Source: JAFMDF01 sp965277445
GTDB taxonomy: Bacteria; Bacteroidota; Bacteroidia; Chitinophagales; Saprospiraceae
Length of the DNA: 64,000 bases
Reading direction: 5' to 3'
Assembly (NCBI GenBank): GCA_965277445.1
Contig: CBDICY010000032.1
Coordinates: 124,001 to 188,000, forward strand
The notes below the pieces were generated by a model. It saw nothing but the letters and a program-made list of their open reading frames with translations, made no database searches and was not told where the DNA came from. Shown in pieces: positions 45,030-54,900 of the stretch (position 1 is the stretch's first letter; each line of letters begins with the position of its first letter). The position numbers and the translations under genes are program-made.

Positions 45030-46049
45030 CTATTTACCCGCCCCTTCCCTCACATAAGCCTTCAAATCTTCTAACTGCTGCACACTCATTCGCTCCTTCG
45101 TATATTGCGGCATATAAGCCTTTTTGCCAGGAACTGGAGAGGTGCCCCATCGACTGACTTGATAAGTAGAATAGCGGCTATATTTATCAAAATGCTTATT
45201 TAAATGGTCTAATGATAGCTGACTATCATCCAATTTAAAAAAGGAATAGCGTTCGTCCTCATGACAATGTTTACAACTCAAATCATAAATTAATTGTCCA
45301 TTTGCTGGATTACCTGTGATATTAGCTGCTCCTGCTTTTCTATCTACTGGTGGCGGAATAAAAGTAGCAGGTGAACCTTGCAAATATTGGGTTTTTAATA
45401 AACTAATCGCTTGTGCTTGATTCGCATCATTATCTATTGCTGTGGTAATTTTCTGATAATCTGTTTCAGACAAATTCAAATCTTCCATCTTCAGTTCCAA
45501 GGTCCATAAATAAGCTAAGATAGATTCAATTTCCCAATGTTTAAGAGATCGCCCTTGCGCACATTCTACCGCACATAATTGGATAGCTTCTCGAATATTA
45601 TTCCTTGCTTTATCCACTAAATCTCCATATTTTTTATAATAATCGCCATTGTAAAAACTAGTTCTATTAACTGCTCCGTACATCGTCGTTCCTTGTAAAA
45701 AAGGAATACCTTTTTCCTTTGCGTATTCCAATCTAGCTTGTGGGTCAGAGATACTTAAATTAGGATCTTCTTGGACAATATTATGGCAAGAAGTACAAAC
45801 AAAATGCTTACTCTGTTTTTTTGATTTTTTACCCTTTGGGCTGGTAGAAATCCCCTCTAAAAAAAGTTTTTTTCCATTTTCTGCGGATACGCCCTTCAAG
45901 CCCATATTGGGTTGATGAGTAATAGACTTATCTCCAAGTTTTTTGAGTACTTCTGCAACAGGCATTTCTGCGGTAACCGTTGCTTTTTTTGTACTTACGA
46001 CTAAAAAAGGTACGATAAATATGGAGAATAAAATGTATAAATATTTCAT
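45030..46049 (-). CDS. diheme c-type cytochrome
   Basis: I start at the ATG at 46049 (339 residues), which gives a normal signal peptide (MKYLYILFSIFIVPFLVVS); a longer frame begins at 46100. Two heme sites are present: CTSCH at 85-89 and CKHCH in DLSCKHCHEDE near the last third. Probably periplasmic. It should carry electrons or act as a terminal module of an oxidase or of a small respiratory complex. It belongs to a group with DUF5777 (46382-47218) and a CX4CH protein (47288-47692) on the same strand, separated by a palindromic repeat. Confidence 0.88.
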   Translation of the reverse strand: MKYLYILFSIFIVPFLVVSTKKATVTAEMPVAEVLKKLGDKSITHQPNMGLKGVSAENGKKLFLEGISTSPKGKKSKKQSKHFVCTSCHNIVQEDPNLSISDPQARLEYAKEKGIPFLQGTTMYGAVNRTSFYNGDYYKKYGDLVDKARNNIREAIQLCAVECAQGRSLKHWEIESILAYLWTLELKMEDLNLSETDYQKITTAIDNDANQAQAISLLKTQYLQGSPATFIPPPVDRKAGAANITGNPANGQLIYDLSCKHCHEDERYSFFKLDDSQLSLDHLNKHFDKYSRYSTYQVSRWGTSPVPGKKAYMPQYTKERMSVQQLEDLKAYVREGAGK

Positions 46050-46177
46050 GGTTTGAATTGCATAAAAGTGTCGATTTGCTAAATTTTGAAAATTTAGCAA
46101 ATCTCTAATTCTTAAAATAAAGTTTACTATCCACGATAGAAATCAGTTGAGAAAAGTTGAAAACTTTTAAATATTGG

Positions 46178-46362
46178 TTTGAAGTTGAAAACCATAGCCG
46201 TCAGACTAAGAATATAATCATTGATAATCAGCAACTTACGATGATGTCGATATTTTAAGATTGCATCTTAAAATCAATATTTCTTACGTTTTCAACGTAA
46301 TTTGCTTGCAAAAATCCAGATTTTGAATCGTTAGCCTGACGGCTATGGTTGAAAACTTCAAA
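46178..46362. mobile_element. MITE-like palindromic element, 185 bp
   Basis: The 32-base arms at 46178-46209 and 46331-46362 match with about four mismatches and share AACCATAGCCGTCAG. An inner inverted repeat of AAGAT/ATCTT type near 46256-46275 lies between. No coding capacity. It sits between the cytochrome and DUF5777 genes. Confidence 0.65.
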
Positions 46363-46381
46363 CATCGCCACTTACTTAACC

Positions 46382-47218
46382 TTACAAATTAAAAATCCTA
46401 GAAATCGTAAACCCTAATCGGACATCTCCATTCCCCCAAGTTGCTTGATTATTCGGAATATAATCTGTTTCAGACATCCCTCTAGCATTCGTAAAATTAA
46501 GTTGAAAAACGTGTCCTCCAGTATCTATTTCAAATCCTACACCAATAGCGGCTTTAGCATCCGTATCTCCCAAAGGAGCAGTCGCATCTACAATTAGCCC
46601 TAACACTTTCGTCAATTGATACCGAAATGCACCACCTAAACTGACAGTCCCATTTTGTTCATCAAAAGCCACTACATTTCGATGAATATAAGAAGGAGTC
46701 AATTGTAAAGAAAATTTATCGGAAAATTTTCGAGCAATCAGTAATTGACTACCCAAAATAAAACGATGAGAAAATTTTCTAAAATTATTTAAGACAAATT
46801 CACTACTTGGATCTTTTTGTTGGGTAGAAATCGTCCAAATGCCTAAAGCGGTTACTGTAATCGGGCTACCAGTATCGGATTGTTTTAGAAAACGATACTT
46901 TACGAAAGTATTGGCCAATTGAGTCAATGGCCCAGCTCCTTTTGTTCGATGAAATCCAACATTAATATCATCCGTGATTCCATAATCTACGCCAATAGAT
47001 ACATCTTGGGCAGATTCCAAACCATAAAAAGAAGACCAGCCCCCTTTTAAATTACCAAAACGATGACCTATTCTTAAATCTAGTTTCCGTTTTTGTAAAG
47101 TTTCTACAGATTGCGTATTGATGACCCGAGTATCTTTAAAGGTTCTACGTACAAAATCTTGACTAAAAGCAGCAGTAGCAAAACTGAGCAATAATAAAGT
47201 AGTTATAAGTCGATTCAT
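46382..47218 (-). CDS. DUF5777 beta-barrel protein
   Basis: 278 residues with a signal peptide (1-19). The opening VRRTFKDTRVINTQSVETL, then LDLRIGHRFGNLKGG is the DUF5777 pattern, followed by repeating beta strands as in an outer-membrane barrel. The C-terminus LGFTISRIFNL is barrel-like. Family members occur next to c-type cytochromes and YceI-like proteins in Bacteroidota. It may anchor or pass electrons near the outer membrane; this is an inference from neighbours. Confidence 0.85.
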   Translation of the reverse strand: MNRLITTLLLLSFATAAFSQDFVRRTFKDTRVINTQSVETLQKRKLDLRIGHRFGNLKGGWSSFYGLESAQDVSIGVDYGITDDINVGFHRTKGAGPLTQLANTFVKYRFLKQSDTGSPITVTALGIWTISTQQKDPSSEFVLNNFRKFSHRFILGSQLLIARKFSDKFSLQLTPSYIHRNVVAFDEQNGTVSLGGAFRYQLTKVLGLIVDATAPLGDTDAKAAIGVGFEIDTGGHVFQLNFTNARGMSETDYIPNNQATWGNGDVRLGFTISRIFNL

Positions 47219-47287
47219 TTTTTTATATTGAAGACACTAATGTAATGATTAGTAATTAGTAATTAGTCCAAATACTCCTTAAACGCA

Positions 47288-47692
47288 CTAGAATTCTGGG
47301 TATCCCGCTTCTACCCAGCAGCTAATGATATCAAATTCTTCTTGAGTTAAATCCATAGGCCCTGGATTAGTAGGCCAATTAGGTGGCATTCCCAAATCTG
47401 GATCATTTCTTAAATCTATCACAAATCTTCTAAACTCTCTATCTGTTAAAAAAGGAGAAAGTCCAGAAAAATCGGTATAATTCCCTGGTGCAATAGACCC
47501 TGCTCGATGACAACCAGGCGTCGCACAATTCGTATCAATAATCTGCTTCACTTGAAGATTATAACTTACTTGTAGCGTATCACAAAACGCTGGTGGTTCT
47601 GGTTCTGGTAATTTATCAGAAGTACAAGCGGTAGACCAAGACAATAGCCCAATGAATAATAAGGATGAAAATAAAATAAAAGCCTTAGACAT
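47288..47692 (-). CDS. small lipoprotein with CX4CH heme-like motif
   Basis: 134 residues with lipid expected at Cys23. A CATPGCH motif (C56, C61, H62) is a CX4CH heme-binding variant, and GMPP is near residue 100, as in cytochrome-c-like domains where Met is the distal ligand. Residues 100-134 form a short helix ending WVEAGYPEF. It is probably a monoheme cytochrome of the type that accompanies DUF5777. Heme attachment by a CX4CH motif needs proof. It is the first gene of a minus-strand group running to 45030. Confidence 0.68.
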   Translation of the reverse strand: MSKAFILFSSLLFIGLLSWSTACTSDKLPEPEPPAFCDTLQVSYNLQVKQIIDTNCATPGCHRAGSIAPGNYTDFSGLSPFLTDREFRRFVIDLRNDPDLGMPPNWPTNPGPMDLTQEEFDIISCWVEAGYPEF

Positions 47693-48063
47693 AATTTATG
47701 AGTCAATTAGTTAATTTTAATTAAAATGCACCTAGTCCATTACCTATACAAATATTTCGCTACAAAGGCTGCGTTCCCCAACTCTTTAAGGAGATGGCTA
47801 TAACTACACAACTTTCCTTTTAGTTTGTCAAAAGTAAAACGTTAAACGTTACTAATTGTATAGGTTTTAAGTAAATATTGAAGTTTGGTTTCAAGGTGAC
47901 AGAAATATGTTTGACTACTTTAAATTCTATAAAGTGTTTAGAATACGCTCAATTGAACTTTCTTTACTGAACTTTGTATTTATTTAAGCAAAAATCCAGT
48001 AATTTTGCGATATTAAAGTAGTTACGACTACATTCATTTAAAAACTTAATTAAAGTAAAAAAT
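47693..48063. other. divergent intergenic region, 371 bases
   Basis: Contains CTATACAAAT near 47750 and its near complement ATTGTATAGG near 47855, AACGTTAAACGTT near 47840, and the bacilliredoxin promoter at 47973-48007. No small gene seen. Confidence 0.5.
47973..48007 (+). promoter_or_regulatory. Bacteroidota-type promoter of the bacilliredoxin gene
   Basis: TTTG at 47973-47976, a 23-base spacer and TAATTTTG at 48000-48007 fit the consensus -33/-7 spacing. Confidence 0.6.
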
Positions 48064-48477
48064 ATGTATCCAGCACATTTAGTCGCACCAATGTCAGCAG
48101 ATTTGACAGATCATGGTTTCGAAGGCTTAACAACACCAGAAGAAGTGTCTCAAGTATTAGACCAGCAAGAAGGAACCGTTTTATTAGTTGTGAACTCTGT
48201 TTGTGGGTGTGCCGCAGCAAATGCTCGTCCAGCTGCGAAAATTGCTATGCAACATACAAAAACACCAACAAAAGCAACGACTGTTTTTGCAGGGGTTAAT
48301 GGCGAAGCAACGGAAAAAGCTAGAGAATATTTATTACCATATCCTCCGTCTTCTCCTTCTATTGCTTTATTCAAAGAAGGAAAATTAGTTCACTTCATTG
48401 AAAGACACCACATCGAAGGGCGTTCTGCGGATATGATTGCGCAGAATCTAAAAATGGCTTTTGATCATTATTGTTAG
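48064..48477 (+). CDS. BrxA/BrxB-family bacilliredoxin
   Basis: 137 residues. The N-terminus MYPAHLVAPMSADLT and the CGC motif at C47-C49 (NSVCGCAAANARP) identify the BrxA/BrxB family (YphP/YqiW), a thioredoxin-fold protein. It reduces bacillithiol mixed disulfides on cytoplasmic proteins under oxidative stress. The second Cys and the helix context match the active members. A promoter is upstream, and a hairpin follows 71 bases downstream. The DinB-like protein at 40218 could be part of the same thiol network. Confidence 0.92.
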   Translation: MYPAHLVAPMSADLTDHGFEGLTTPEEVSQVLDQQEGTVLLVVNSVCGCAAANARPAAKIAMQHTKTPTKATTVFAGVNGEATEKAREYLLPYPPSSPSIALFKEGKLVHFIERHHIEGRSADMIAQNLKMAFDHYC

Positions 48478-48547
48478 TCAGTAGTGGGTTAGTCATTGAT
48501 TATTATACCAATCACTAATTACCAGTCACTAATCACCAATATAACTT

Positions 48548-48587
48548 AGATATGCCAAATTTGTGTAAATTTGGCATATCTTTTTTT
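48548..48587 (+). terminator. perfect 15-bp hairpin with T-run
   Basis: AGATATGCCAAATTT at 48548-48562, loop GTGT, and AAATTTGGCATATCT at 48567-48581 are followed by TTTTTT. It terminates the bacilliredoxin message and lies 23 bases before rsmI. A related hairpin follows porV. Confidence 0.8.
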
Positions 48588-48609
48588 ATGCTATCACTAC
48601 GCTATCCTT

Positions 48610-49284
48610 ATGCTCTTTATCGTTCCGACTCCTATTGGCAATTTAGAAGACATTACTTTTCGATCAATTCGGATTTTGAAAGAGGTCAGTCTTATTCTAG
48701 CAGAAGACACTAGAACTTCTAAAAAATTATTGAATCATTATGAAATTGAGACCCCATTACGGTCGCATCATGCGCATAATGAGCATCATACCACACCAGA
48801 TATTATTAAATTGCTGCAAAATGGACAGGATATTGCGTTAATTTCTGATGCGGGAACACCTGGTATTTCTGATCCTGGTTTTCTATTAATCAGAGCTTGC
48901 CATCAAGCGGCCGTAAAAGTGGAATGTTTGCCTGGGGCAACTGCTTTTGTACCTGCCTTGGTCGCTTCTGGTTTACCTTGCGATAAATTTCATTTTGAAG
49001 GTTTTTTACCGCATAAAAAAGGACGAAAAACGCGCTTGGATTATTTGGCTACCTTGCCTTATACTTTCGTTTTATATGAATCTCCTCATCGTTTGGTTAA
49101 ATGTTTAAAACAATTAGCAGAGCATTTAGATGGAGATCGATTGGCTTGTGTCTGTAGAGAATTAACTAAAATGCACGAAGAAATTGTGCCTGACACCTTA
49201 GATAATTTAATTAAATACTACGATGTGGAGAAAAAAGTAAGGGGGGAGATCGTTTTAGTTGTCAAGGGGAGAGAAGGGAAGTAA
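48610..49284 (+). CDS. rsmI: 16S rRNA (cytidine1402-2'-O)-methyltransferase RsmI
   Basis: 224 residues when started at the ATG at 48610, which gives the family start LFIVPTPIGNLEDITFR. An upstream ATG (48588) is also in frame after the T-run, but the longer N-terminus is not expected. Motifs include LAEDTRTS, LISDAGTPGISDPG (S-adenosylmethionine binding) and FEGFLPHKKGRK. The enzyme adds a 2'-O-methyl group to C1402 in the ribosomal decoding centre with S-adenosylmethionine. It is separated from the LytTR gene by 69 bases on the same strand. Confidence 0.94.
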   Translation: MLFIVPTPIGNLEDITFRSIRILKEVSLILAEDTRTSKKLLNHYEIETPLRSHHAHNEHHTTPDIIKLLQNGQDIALISDAGTPGISDPGFLLIRACHQAAVKVECLPGATAFVPALVASGLPCDKFHFEGFLPHKKGRKTRLDYLATLPYTFVLYESPHRLVKCLKQLAEHLDGDRLACVCRELTKMHEEIVPDTLDNLIKYYDVEKKVRGEIVLVVKGREGK

Positions 49285-49353
49285 AAAGCAATTTCGACTT
49301 CAACCTCAATTTCAAAAGCAAAATTAGCAACAATCAAAAAATAAAATCGCCCG

Positions 49354-50277
49354 TTGGAAAACAGTACACATACACCCGTTCCTAAAGCAAGTGGAATCAT
49401 TGGTAGCCTACTAGAATTATTCAGGCGACCTTTCCCTGTTATGGAAGATTGGGAAATGCGCTGGTTATTAATTGGTTTTCATGGCATTTTTATCGCCATT
49501 TTTTTAATTTTTTTAAAGCCTTTTCCTACCGTTTTCAATTTTGATAATGTTTTTATTACCGCAGGTTATGGTTTAGTCGTAAGTTTAATTTTAGCCATTA
49601 ATCATTTTTTGATTAGCAAAATTCTTCCTATTGATATTAAAAAATGGACTATTGGTAAATCCGTTTTATGGACTTTGCATGATATTATCTCCCTCACTAT
49701 CTGGGTCTTTGTTTATAATAATGTTTGGAATAATTTCGAAAATTTTACTTGGGGAAAGTTCTTTTATGTAGGTTGGATTACCTTAGTATTAGCAATTATC
49801 CCCGTCATCATTAGTACAATTTTATTAGAAAACTGGCTACTTAGAAGAAATTTACGCAATGCCAATCGGATACAACAATCCCTAGATAATGTGGGAACAA
49901 CCGTTTTAGAAATGGCACCTCCGACCAACAATTTATTGACCATATATGCGGAGAGTCAAAGTGAATGGTTGAAAATTCGACCTTCCGACTTGATATTCTT
50001 GGAAAGTGCCGATAATTATGTGAGCATTTTCTATAAAGAAAAAGATCAATTACAAAAGAAATTATTGCGCTCCTCTTTGACCAAAATAGCAGACCAAATT
50101 ACCCAATCTTATATCCAACGTTGTCATCGTTCTTACCTCCTAAATTTACATCAAATTAAATACGTAGATGGAAATAGTCGAGGCTTGCAGTTACAACTAC
50201 TAGACTCAGATAAGGTCATTCCTGTTTCTAGAAAGTATGTAAAAGGCATATTAGCACAAATAGAAGCGGCCAAGTAA
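49354..50277 (+). CDS. LytTR-family regulator with membrane domain
   Basis: 307 residues with start TTG at 49354; an ATG at 49441 would remove the first 29 residues. About four membrane helices occupy residues 38-170. A LytTR DNA-binding domain is at about 200-305: WLKIRPSDLIFLESADNYVS, then RSSLTKIADQ, YIQRCHRSYLLNL and VPVSRKYVKGI (here VIPVSRKYVKGIL). The signal and target are unknown. Such proteins lack a kinase and are often single-component. It is convergent with the OmpA-like gene, 13 bases apart. Confidence 0.87.
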   Translation: MENSTHTPVPKASGIIGSLLELFRRPFPVMEDWEMRWLLIGFHGIFIAIFLIFLKPFPTVFNFDNVFITAGYGLVVSLILAINHFLISKILPIDIKKWTIGKSVLWTLHDIISLTIWVFVYNNVWNNFENFTWGKFFYVGWITLVLAIIPVIISTILLENWLLRRNLRNANRIQQSLDNVGTTVLEMAPPTNNLLTIYAESQSEWLKIRPSDLIFLESADNYVSIFYKEKDQLQKKLLRSSLTKIADQITQSYIQRCHRSYLLNLHQIKYVDGNSRGLQLQLLDSDKVIPVSRKYVKGILAQIEAAK

Positions 50278-50290
50278 ACTTATCACTAAA

Positions 50291-51718
50291 TTACCCATCG
50301 GTACTCAATATCTTAATTTCCACTCGTTGATTTTTTCGCCGACCGCCTGTCGTATTATTAGAAGCAATTGGTCTGGATTTGCCATACCCTTTATAACTCA
50401 ATTGTTTTCCTTTGATCCCTTTCGTTTGTAGGTAAGTAGCAACTGCTTTTGCCCTTGCAGTAGATAATTGGTTACAATAAAAATCATCACATAATCCACT
50501 TGTATGCCCACCAATTTCAATCACAATTTCCTCATTCTCTTTTAGAAAATCATAAATATTATCCAAACTAATAGCAGCAGATTTAGTAATCGTAGAATCA
50601 TTCATTTTAAAAGACAAAGAACTAATTTTTATTATCTGTCCTTTAGAAATTTGTGCTCTGGAGAAACCTTCTATTTTAGAATTTTTCTTAGTTGGAATAA
50701 CTTTAGGTGGAACTGGCGCCGTATAACCCTGTGGCTTCGCAGGTGGTTCCTGATAAGCAACGATTTGTTCTGGTTCGTAGATAATAATCGCCGAATCCCC
50801 TGTAGTGCCTGCTTTGTTGGTTGCCTGCATGACGACTCGATTATTTCCTTTTCTCAGATTAGTTGCCGTAGCAGATACCTTTCCTGTCTGACCATCGAAG
50901 GTGAAATTATTATTGATTTTACCGTTAACTTTAAAAGTAATGGCTAATTTTTCGTCAATATTTTTAATCGCTGCTTTTACTTGAAATTGCTTACGACTCG
51001 TAACTACTGGCGCATCTTGAGGTGTCGTAAATTCCACTTCAGGCATTTTAGCCAAAACAGGTGCTTCCTCTTGGTCACAAGGCATCGGAACTATATCGGA
51101 AGCTTTATCCACCAAAATATTTCCATTATAGGGAAATAAAACGGGCGTTTTATAGAAAGCTTCTAGCATGATATGTGTATGTGTCTGCTTAGGCTCAAAT
51201 TTAAAAGCAAAAGGTTGCCAAGTCGTATTGGCGATCAAAGGAGATTCTGCTAGGCGCTCCTTTTTCTCACAATATCCATCCACTCCCCATATGACCAATT
51301 TAATCGGTTGCACATAATTAGACGGCGTTCCTGTTTCTCTACTGGCACTTACATATAGTTCAGAACGACTAAGGTTGATACTAAAGCTATAACAAGTACC
51401 CCCTTGAATAGGCGTCGTCAATTTTTGAGAAACTCGTTCCCAAGTATCATTATCTCTAACCACCATTCCTAAATAAGTATTCCCGTCACTAGGATATTTA
51501 ATGACATCAAAAGCACCACTAGGATGGGTATCTGGAGGCGTTTCTTCTGGAAAGCCACAATTTTTCCAACCATGTGGAACGGTCTCCGCACGCGGATAAT
51601 CTTCAAAGGAAGGATTAATTAACTTAATAACTCCGTCCTGTCCAAAAACAGTAAATGGAGCAAGACCTAAAATAAAGGTAAGTGTAACTAGTACGAGTCG
51701 GGTTGTCATAAACCACAA
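50291..51718 (-). CDS. OmpA-family surface protein with N-terminal beta domain
   Basis: 475 residues with a signal peptide. Residues about 30-210 form a beta-sandwich (INPSFEDYPRAETVPHGWKN, SFSINLSRSELYVS), then an Ig-like linker (about 235-320). The C-terminal OmpA domain is near 360-475: IEIGGHTSGLCDDFYCNQLS followed by RAKAVATYL, with the peptidoglycan-binding Asp/Arg region GGRRKNQRVEI. It should tie the outer membrane to peptidoglycan, with the N-terminal domain exposed or periplasmic. It is divergent from no neighbour, and lies between the LytTR gene and a repeat-bearing spacer. Confidence 0.85.
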   Translation of the reverse strand: MWFMTTRLVLVTLTFILGLAPFTVFGQDGVIKLINPSFEDYPRAETVPHGWKNCGFPEETPPDTHPSGAFDVIKYPSDGNTYLGMVVRDNDTWERVSQKLTTPIQGGTCYSFSINLSRSELYVSASRETGTPSNYVQPIKLVIWGVDGYCEKKERLAESPLIANTTWQPFAFKFEPKQTHTHIMLEAFYKTPVLFPYNGNILVDKASDIVPMPCDQEEAPVLAKMPEVEFTTPQDAPVVTSRKQFQVKAAIKNIDEKLAITFKVNGKINNNFTFDGQTGKVSATATNLRKGNNRVVMQATNKAGTTGDSAIIIYEPEQIVAYQEPPAKPQGYTAPVPPKVIPTKKNSKIEGFSRAQISKGQIIKISSLSFKMNDSTITKSAAISLDNIYDFLKENEEIVIEIGGHTSGLCDDFYCNQLSTARAKAVATYLQTKGIKGKQLSYKGYGKSRPIASNNTTGGRRKNQRVEIKILSTDG

Positions 51719-51838
51719 ATGTTTGTTGAGTCAATGTTTTTAGAACGCTTAAAAAGCTGGTTTTTGTCTTGTTGATAGGAGAAAATTACAATAAAAGTAG
51801 GAATATTAATAGCTTGTTAACTTTTTTTAGTTGGAATC

Positions 51839-51984
51839 GGTTGTCGGTTGCCAGTTACCTGTTACCAGTTTAGGCGAATAATCCAATACTTAAACCTTCT
51901 ACCAAATTATGAAAGGTTCAGTAATCGTAATCGCAACTATAAATTTAACAGGCAACTGGCAACTGGTAACTGATAACTGGTAAT
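51839..51984. repeat. CCAGTTACC-type inverted repeat words
   Basis: GGTTGCCAGTTACCTGTTACC (about 51849-51869) and its near complement GGTAACTGATAACTGG (about 51967-51982) frame a 95-base loop. The spacer separates two minus-strand genes. Terminator role possible. Confidence 0.5.
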
Positions 51985-51985
51985 C

Positions 51986-54900
51986 CTAAATATCAGTTTT
52001 CTTCATTTTTGCAATCTTCCGATAAGCAGCAATATGTTTTTTCAACAAACCAGCTAATTCCTTCAATCTAATTTCTGCGTCGTCTCCTGGTTGTTGATCC
52101 GCCGCATCAATCATATAATTTAAATAACGGAATTGGTCTAATAGCATCGGCTTATGATAGCGACCTTTTTTAGTAACAAATTGCTGAATTAAGTCATCCA
52201 ATTGCTCAATTTGTTTTTGTTGAGCTTTCGTTTGTTGATCAAGCGGTAAGTCAGCTAGTTTTTTCTTATTATTCTCTATGTTATTTAAAGTTTGTTTCGC
52301 TAAATTTCGCTGTGCTCTTACTTTTAAATTTAAGGCTTCTTGTGCTTTAATTTCAGCTAGAGTAACACCACTTGCTGCAACTTTAGGATCCATTTTAATC
52401 CTAAAATTTTCATGGAACGTTTGACCATTTACTTTCAAGCGCACCGTATATTCGCCAGGACTAACTAATGCACCATTTCTGCCACTCCTTTTTACATCTT
52501 TGTCCCAAATGCCTTCGTGGCGCATATCCCATCGGAATTGGTGCAAACCAGCTACCGTTTTCAAAAGTGGTGTTGTTCCTCTACCTGAAAACTCCGTAGA
52601 CATATTTCTCTCCTTATCAACTTTTGTTTTAGCAGGATCAACACTTTTAAAAGCACGGACAACATCACCATTCGTATTCAGAATTTCTAAGCTAATAGGG
52701 CTTTTTGCGGTAGCTTGTAAATAGTAGTTGATGTTGACTGCATTCGATGGATAGTAAGGAATACTATTTTTACTAGTCCCTCTATATCGTAATCTATATT
52801 CGTCTCTTGGTTGAAATAATTGAGCATCTGCCGCCGCTACTTTATCCATAGATGCGTGTAAAACGGATAAGTCATCTAATATCCAAAAAGACCGCCCCAT
52901 CGTAGAAACGACTAAATCTTTTTGATGGACTTTTATATCGCTTATCGGCGTAACAGGTAAATTATTTTGGAAAGCATGCCAATTGTCTCCATCATCAAAA
53001 GAAATAAACAAACCATATTCTGTGCCTGCATACAGTAACCCTGCTCGGTCTGGGTCTTCTCGAACGACTCTAACTGGATAATCATTAGGAATACCTTTGG
53101 TAATCAATTGCCAATCTTGCCCATAATTTTCTGTTTTATAAATATAAGGCGTCCAATCTCCCAATTGGTACCGCAAAGAAGTGAAATAGGCTTTTCCCGC
53201 TTGGTGATTAGAGGGTTCTACACAATCAATTCGACCACCTTTTGGTAAACTTTTAGGCGTAACGTTTTTCCAACCATCTTTGCCACCATCTTGGGTCACA
53301 TAGACAGGGCCATCATTCGCCCCTGTCCAAATTAAGCCAGCTTGTAAACTAGATTCTCGGATGGAATATATCGTGCTATAAAATTCTTCCCCCGTTATAT
53401 CCCTAGTAATTGGGAAACCCGAAATCACTTGTCTTTGTGGATCGAAGTCGGTTAAATCAGGCGAAATTGTTTCCCAAGTTTTCCCATCATTTGTTGTTTT
53501 ATGAACAAATTGGGACGTATGATACACCACATCTGGATTATGCGGAGAAACATGAATAGGCGAGACTCTTTGGAATCGGTATTTTAATTCCTTTGGATTA
53601 TGCCCGTACATATTACTAGCACCCACATAATATTTTTTCTCTTGTCCTGTCTTTTTGTTATACACCCCAAATCGTCCTTTACAATTGGCATATACAATGT
53701 CTGAATTTCCAGGTTTTGGCACAACGGGCCCCGTTTCACAACCACCTACACTCAATAAAATTTGCTCTTGTCCACCAGACCTTAAATAGGTTGGTAAACT
53801 CGGTAAAGCCAAAGTAGAATTATCTTGTTGTCCAGCATACACCCAATAAGGCACTTGGTCATCCACTTCAATCTGGTACAATTCAGCCGTGGCTTGATTA
53901 AATTGGTTTGACCAACTGACTCCTCCATTTAACGTTACATTTACTCCGCCATCATTCGCTTGCACAAAATTCATAGAATCGGTTGGGTTAATCCATATAT
54001 CGTGGTTATCACCATGCGGTGTCCGCATTCTTTTCCACGTTTTGCCCGCATCTTTAGATTTGAAAAATTGAGTAGCAGAAGCATATAAAACATCGGCATT
54101 TTGTAGATCTGCTTTGATATTACAATAATAAAAAGGACGATCTAATAATTGTCTTTTATGGCTCACCAATTCAAAAGTAGCACCATAGTCATTAGAACGG
54201 TAAAGTCCTCCCCTACCATCTGCACTTTCTTCTTCGGGTGCTTCGATTAAAGCATAGACTCGACTTGGATCATTAGGAGAAACCGTTAAATCTGCTTTTC
54301 CAATCAAGCCTTGCGGCAAACCTTTTTCCAATTTTAGCCAGTTATCTCCGCCATCCGTTGACTTATAAATACCACCTTCTTTCATGCCGCCACTAATAAT
54401 CGTCCAAGGCGTTCGCTTTGCTTTCCACGCTGCAGCATATATAATATTAGGATTCTCTGGTGCAAATTCCATATCGACGATTCCAATTTCATCGCTGATG
54501 TACAAACTTTTTGACCACGTTTTTCCACCATCTTTAGAACGATACAAGCCTCTTTCTTCATTAGCATTAAACGCTTGACCAATTGCTGCTACAAAAATGG
54601 TATTCGGATCGGTTGGATGAATTTCAACTGCCCCAATTTGTCCTGTCTTTTCTAACCCTACATGAGTCCAAGTTTTACCGCCATCAGTTGTTTTGTATAC
54701 TCCTTTTCCAGCAATAATATTACTCCTAATCCCATCAGAACCCGTTCCTACATAAATCGTTTTTGGGTTATTTTGATCCACCGTAATGGCTCCAATAGAG
54801 GGAGAAGCAAAATAACCATCCGAAATATTTTTCCAAGTGATGCCATAATCTTCTGTTTTCCATACGCCTCCACCCGTTGCGCCCATATAGTAAGTCGATG

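Noticed and set aside
45030..46100. Cytochrome start at 46100
   Set aside because: It would add 17 residues before a normal signal peptide starting at 46049.
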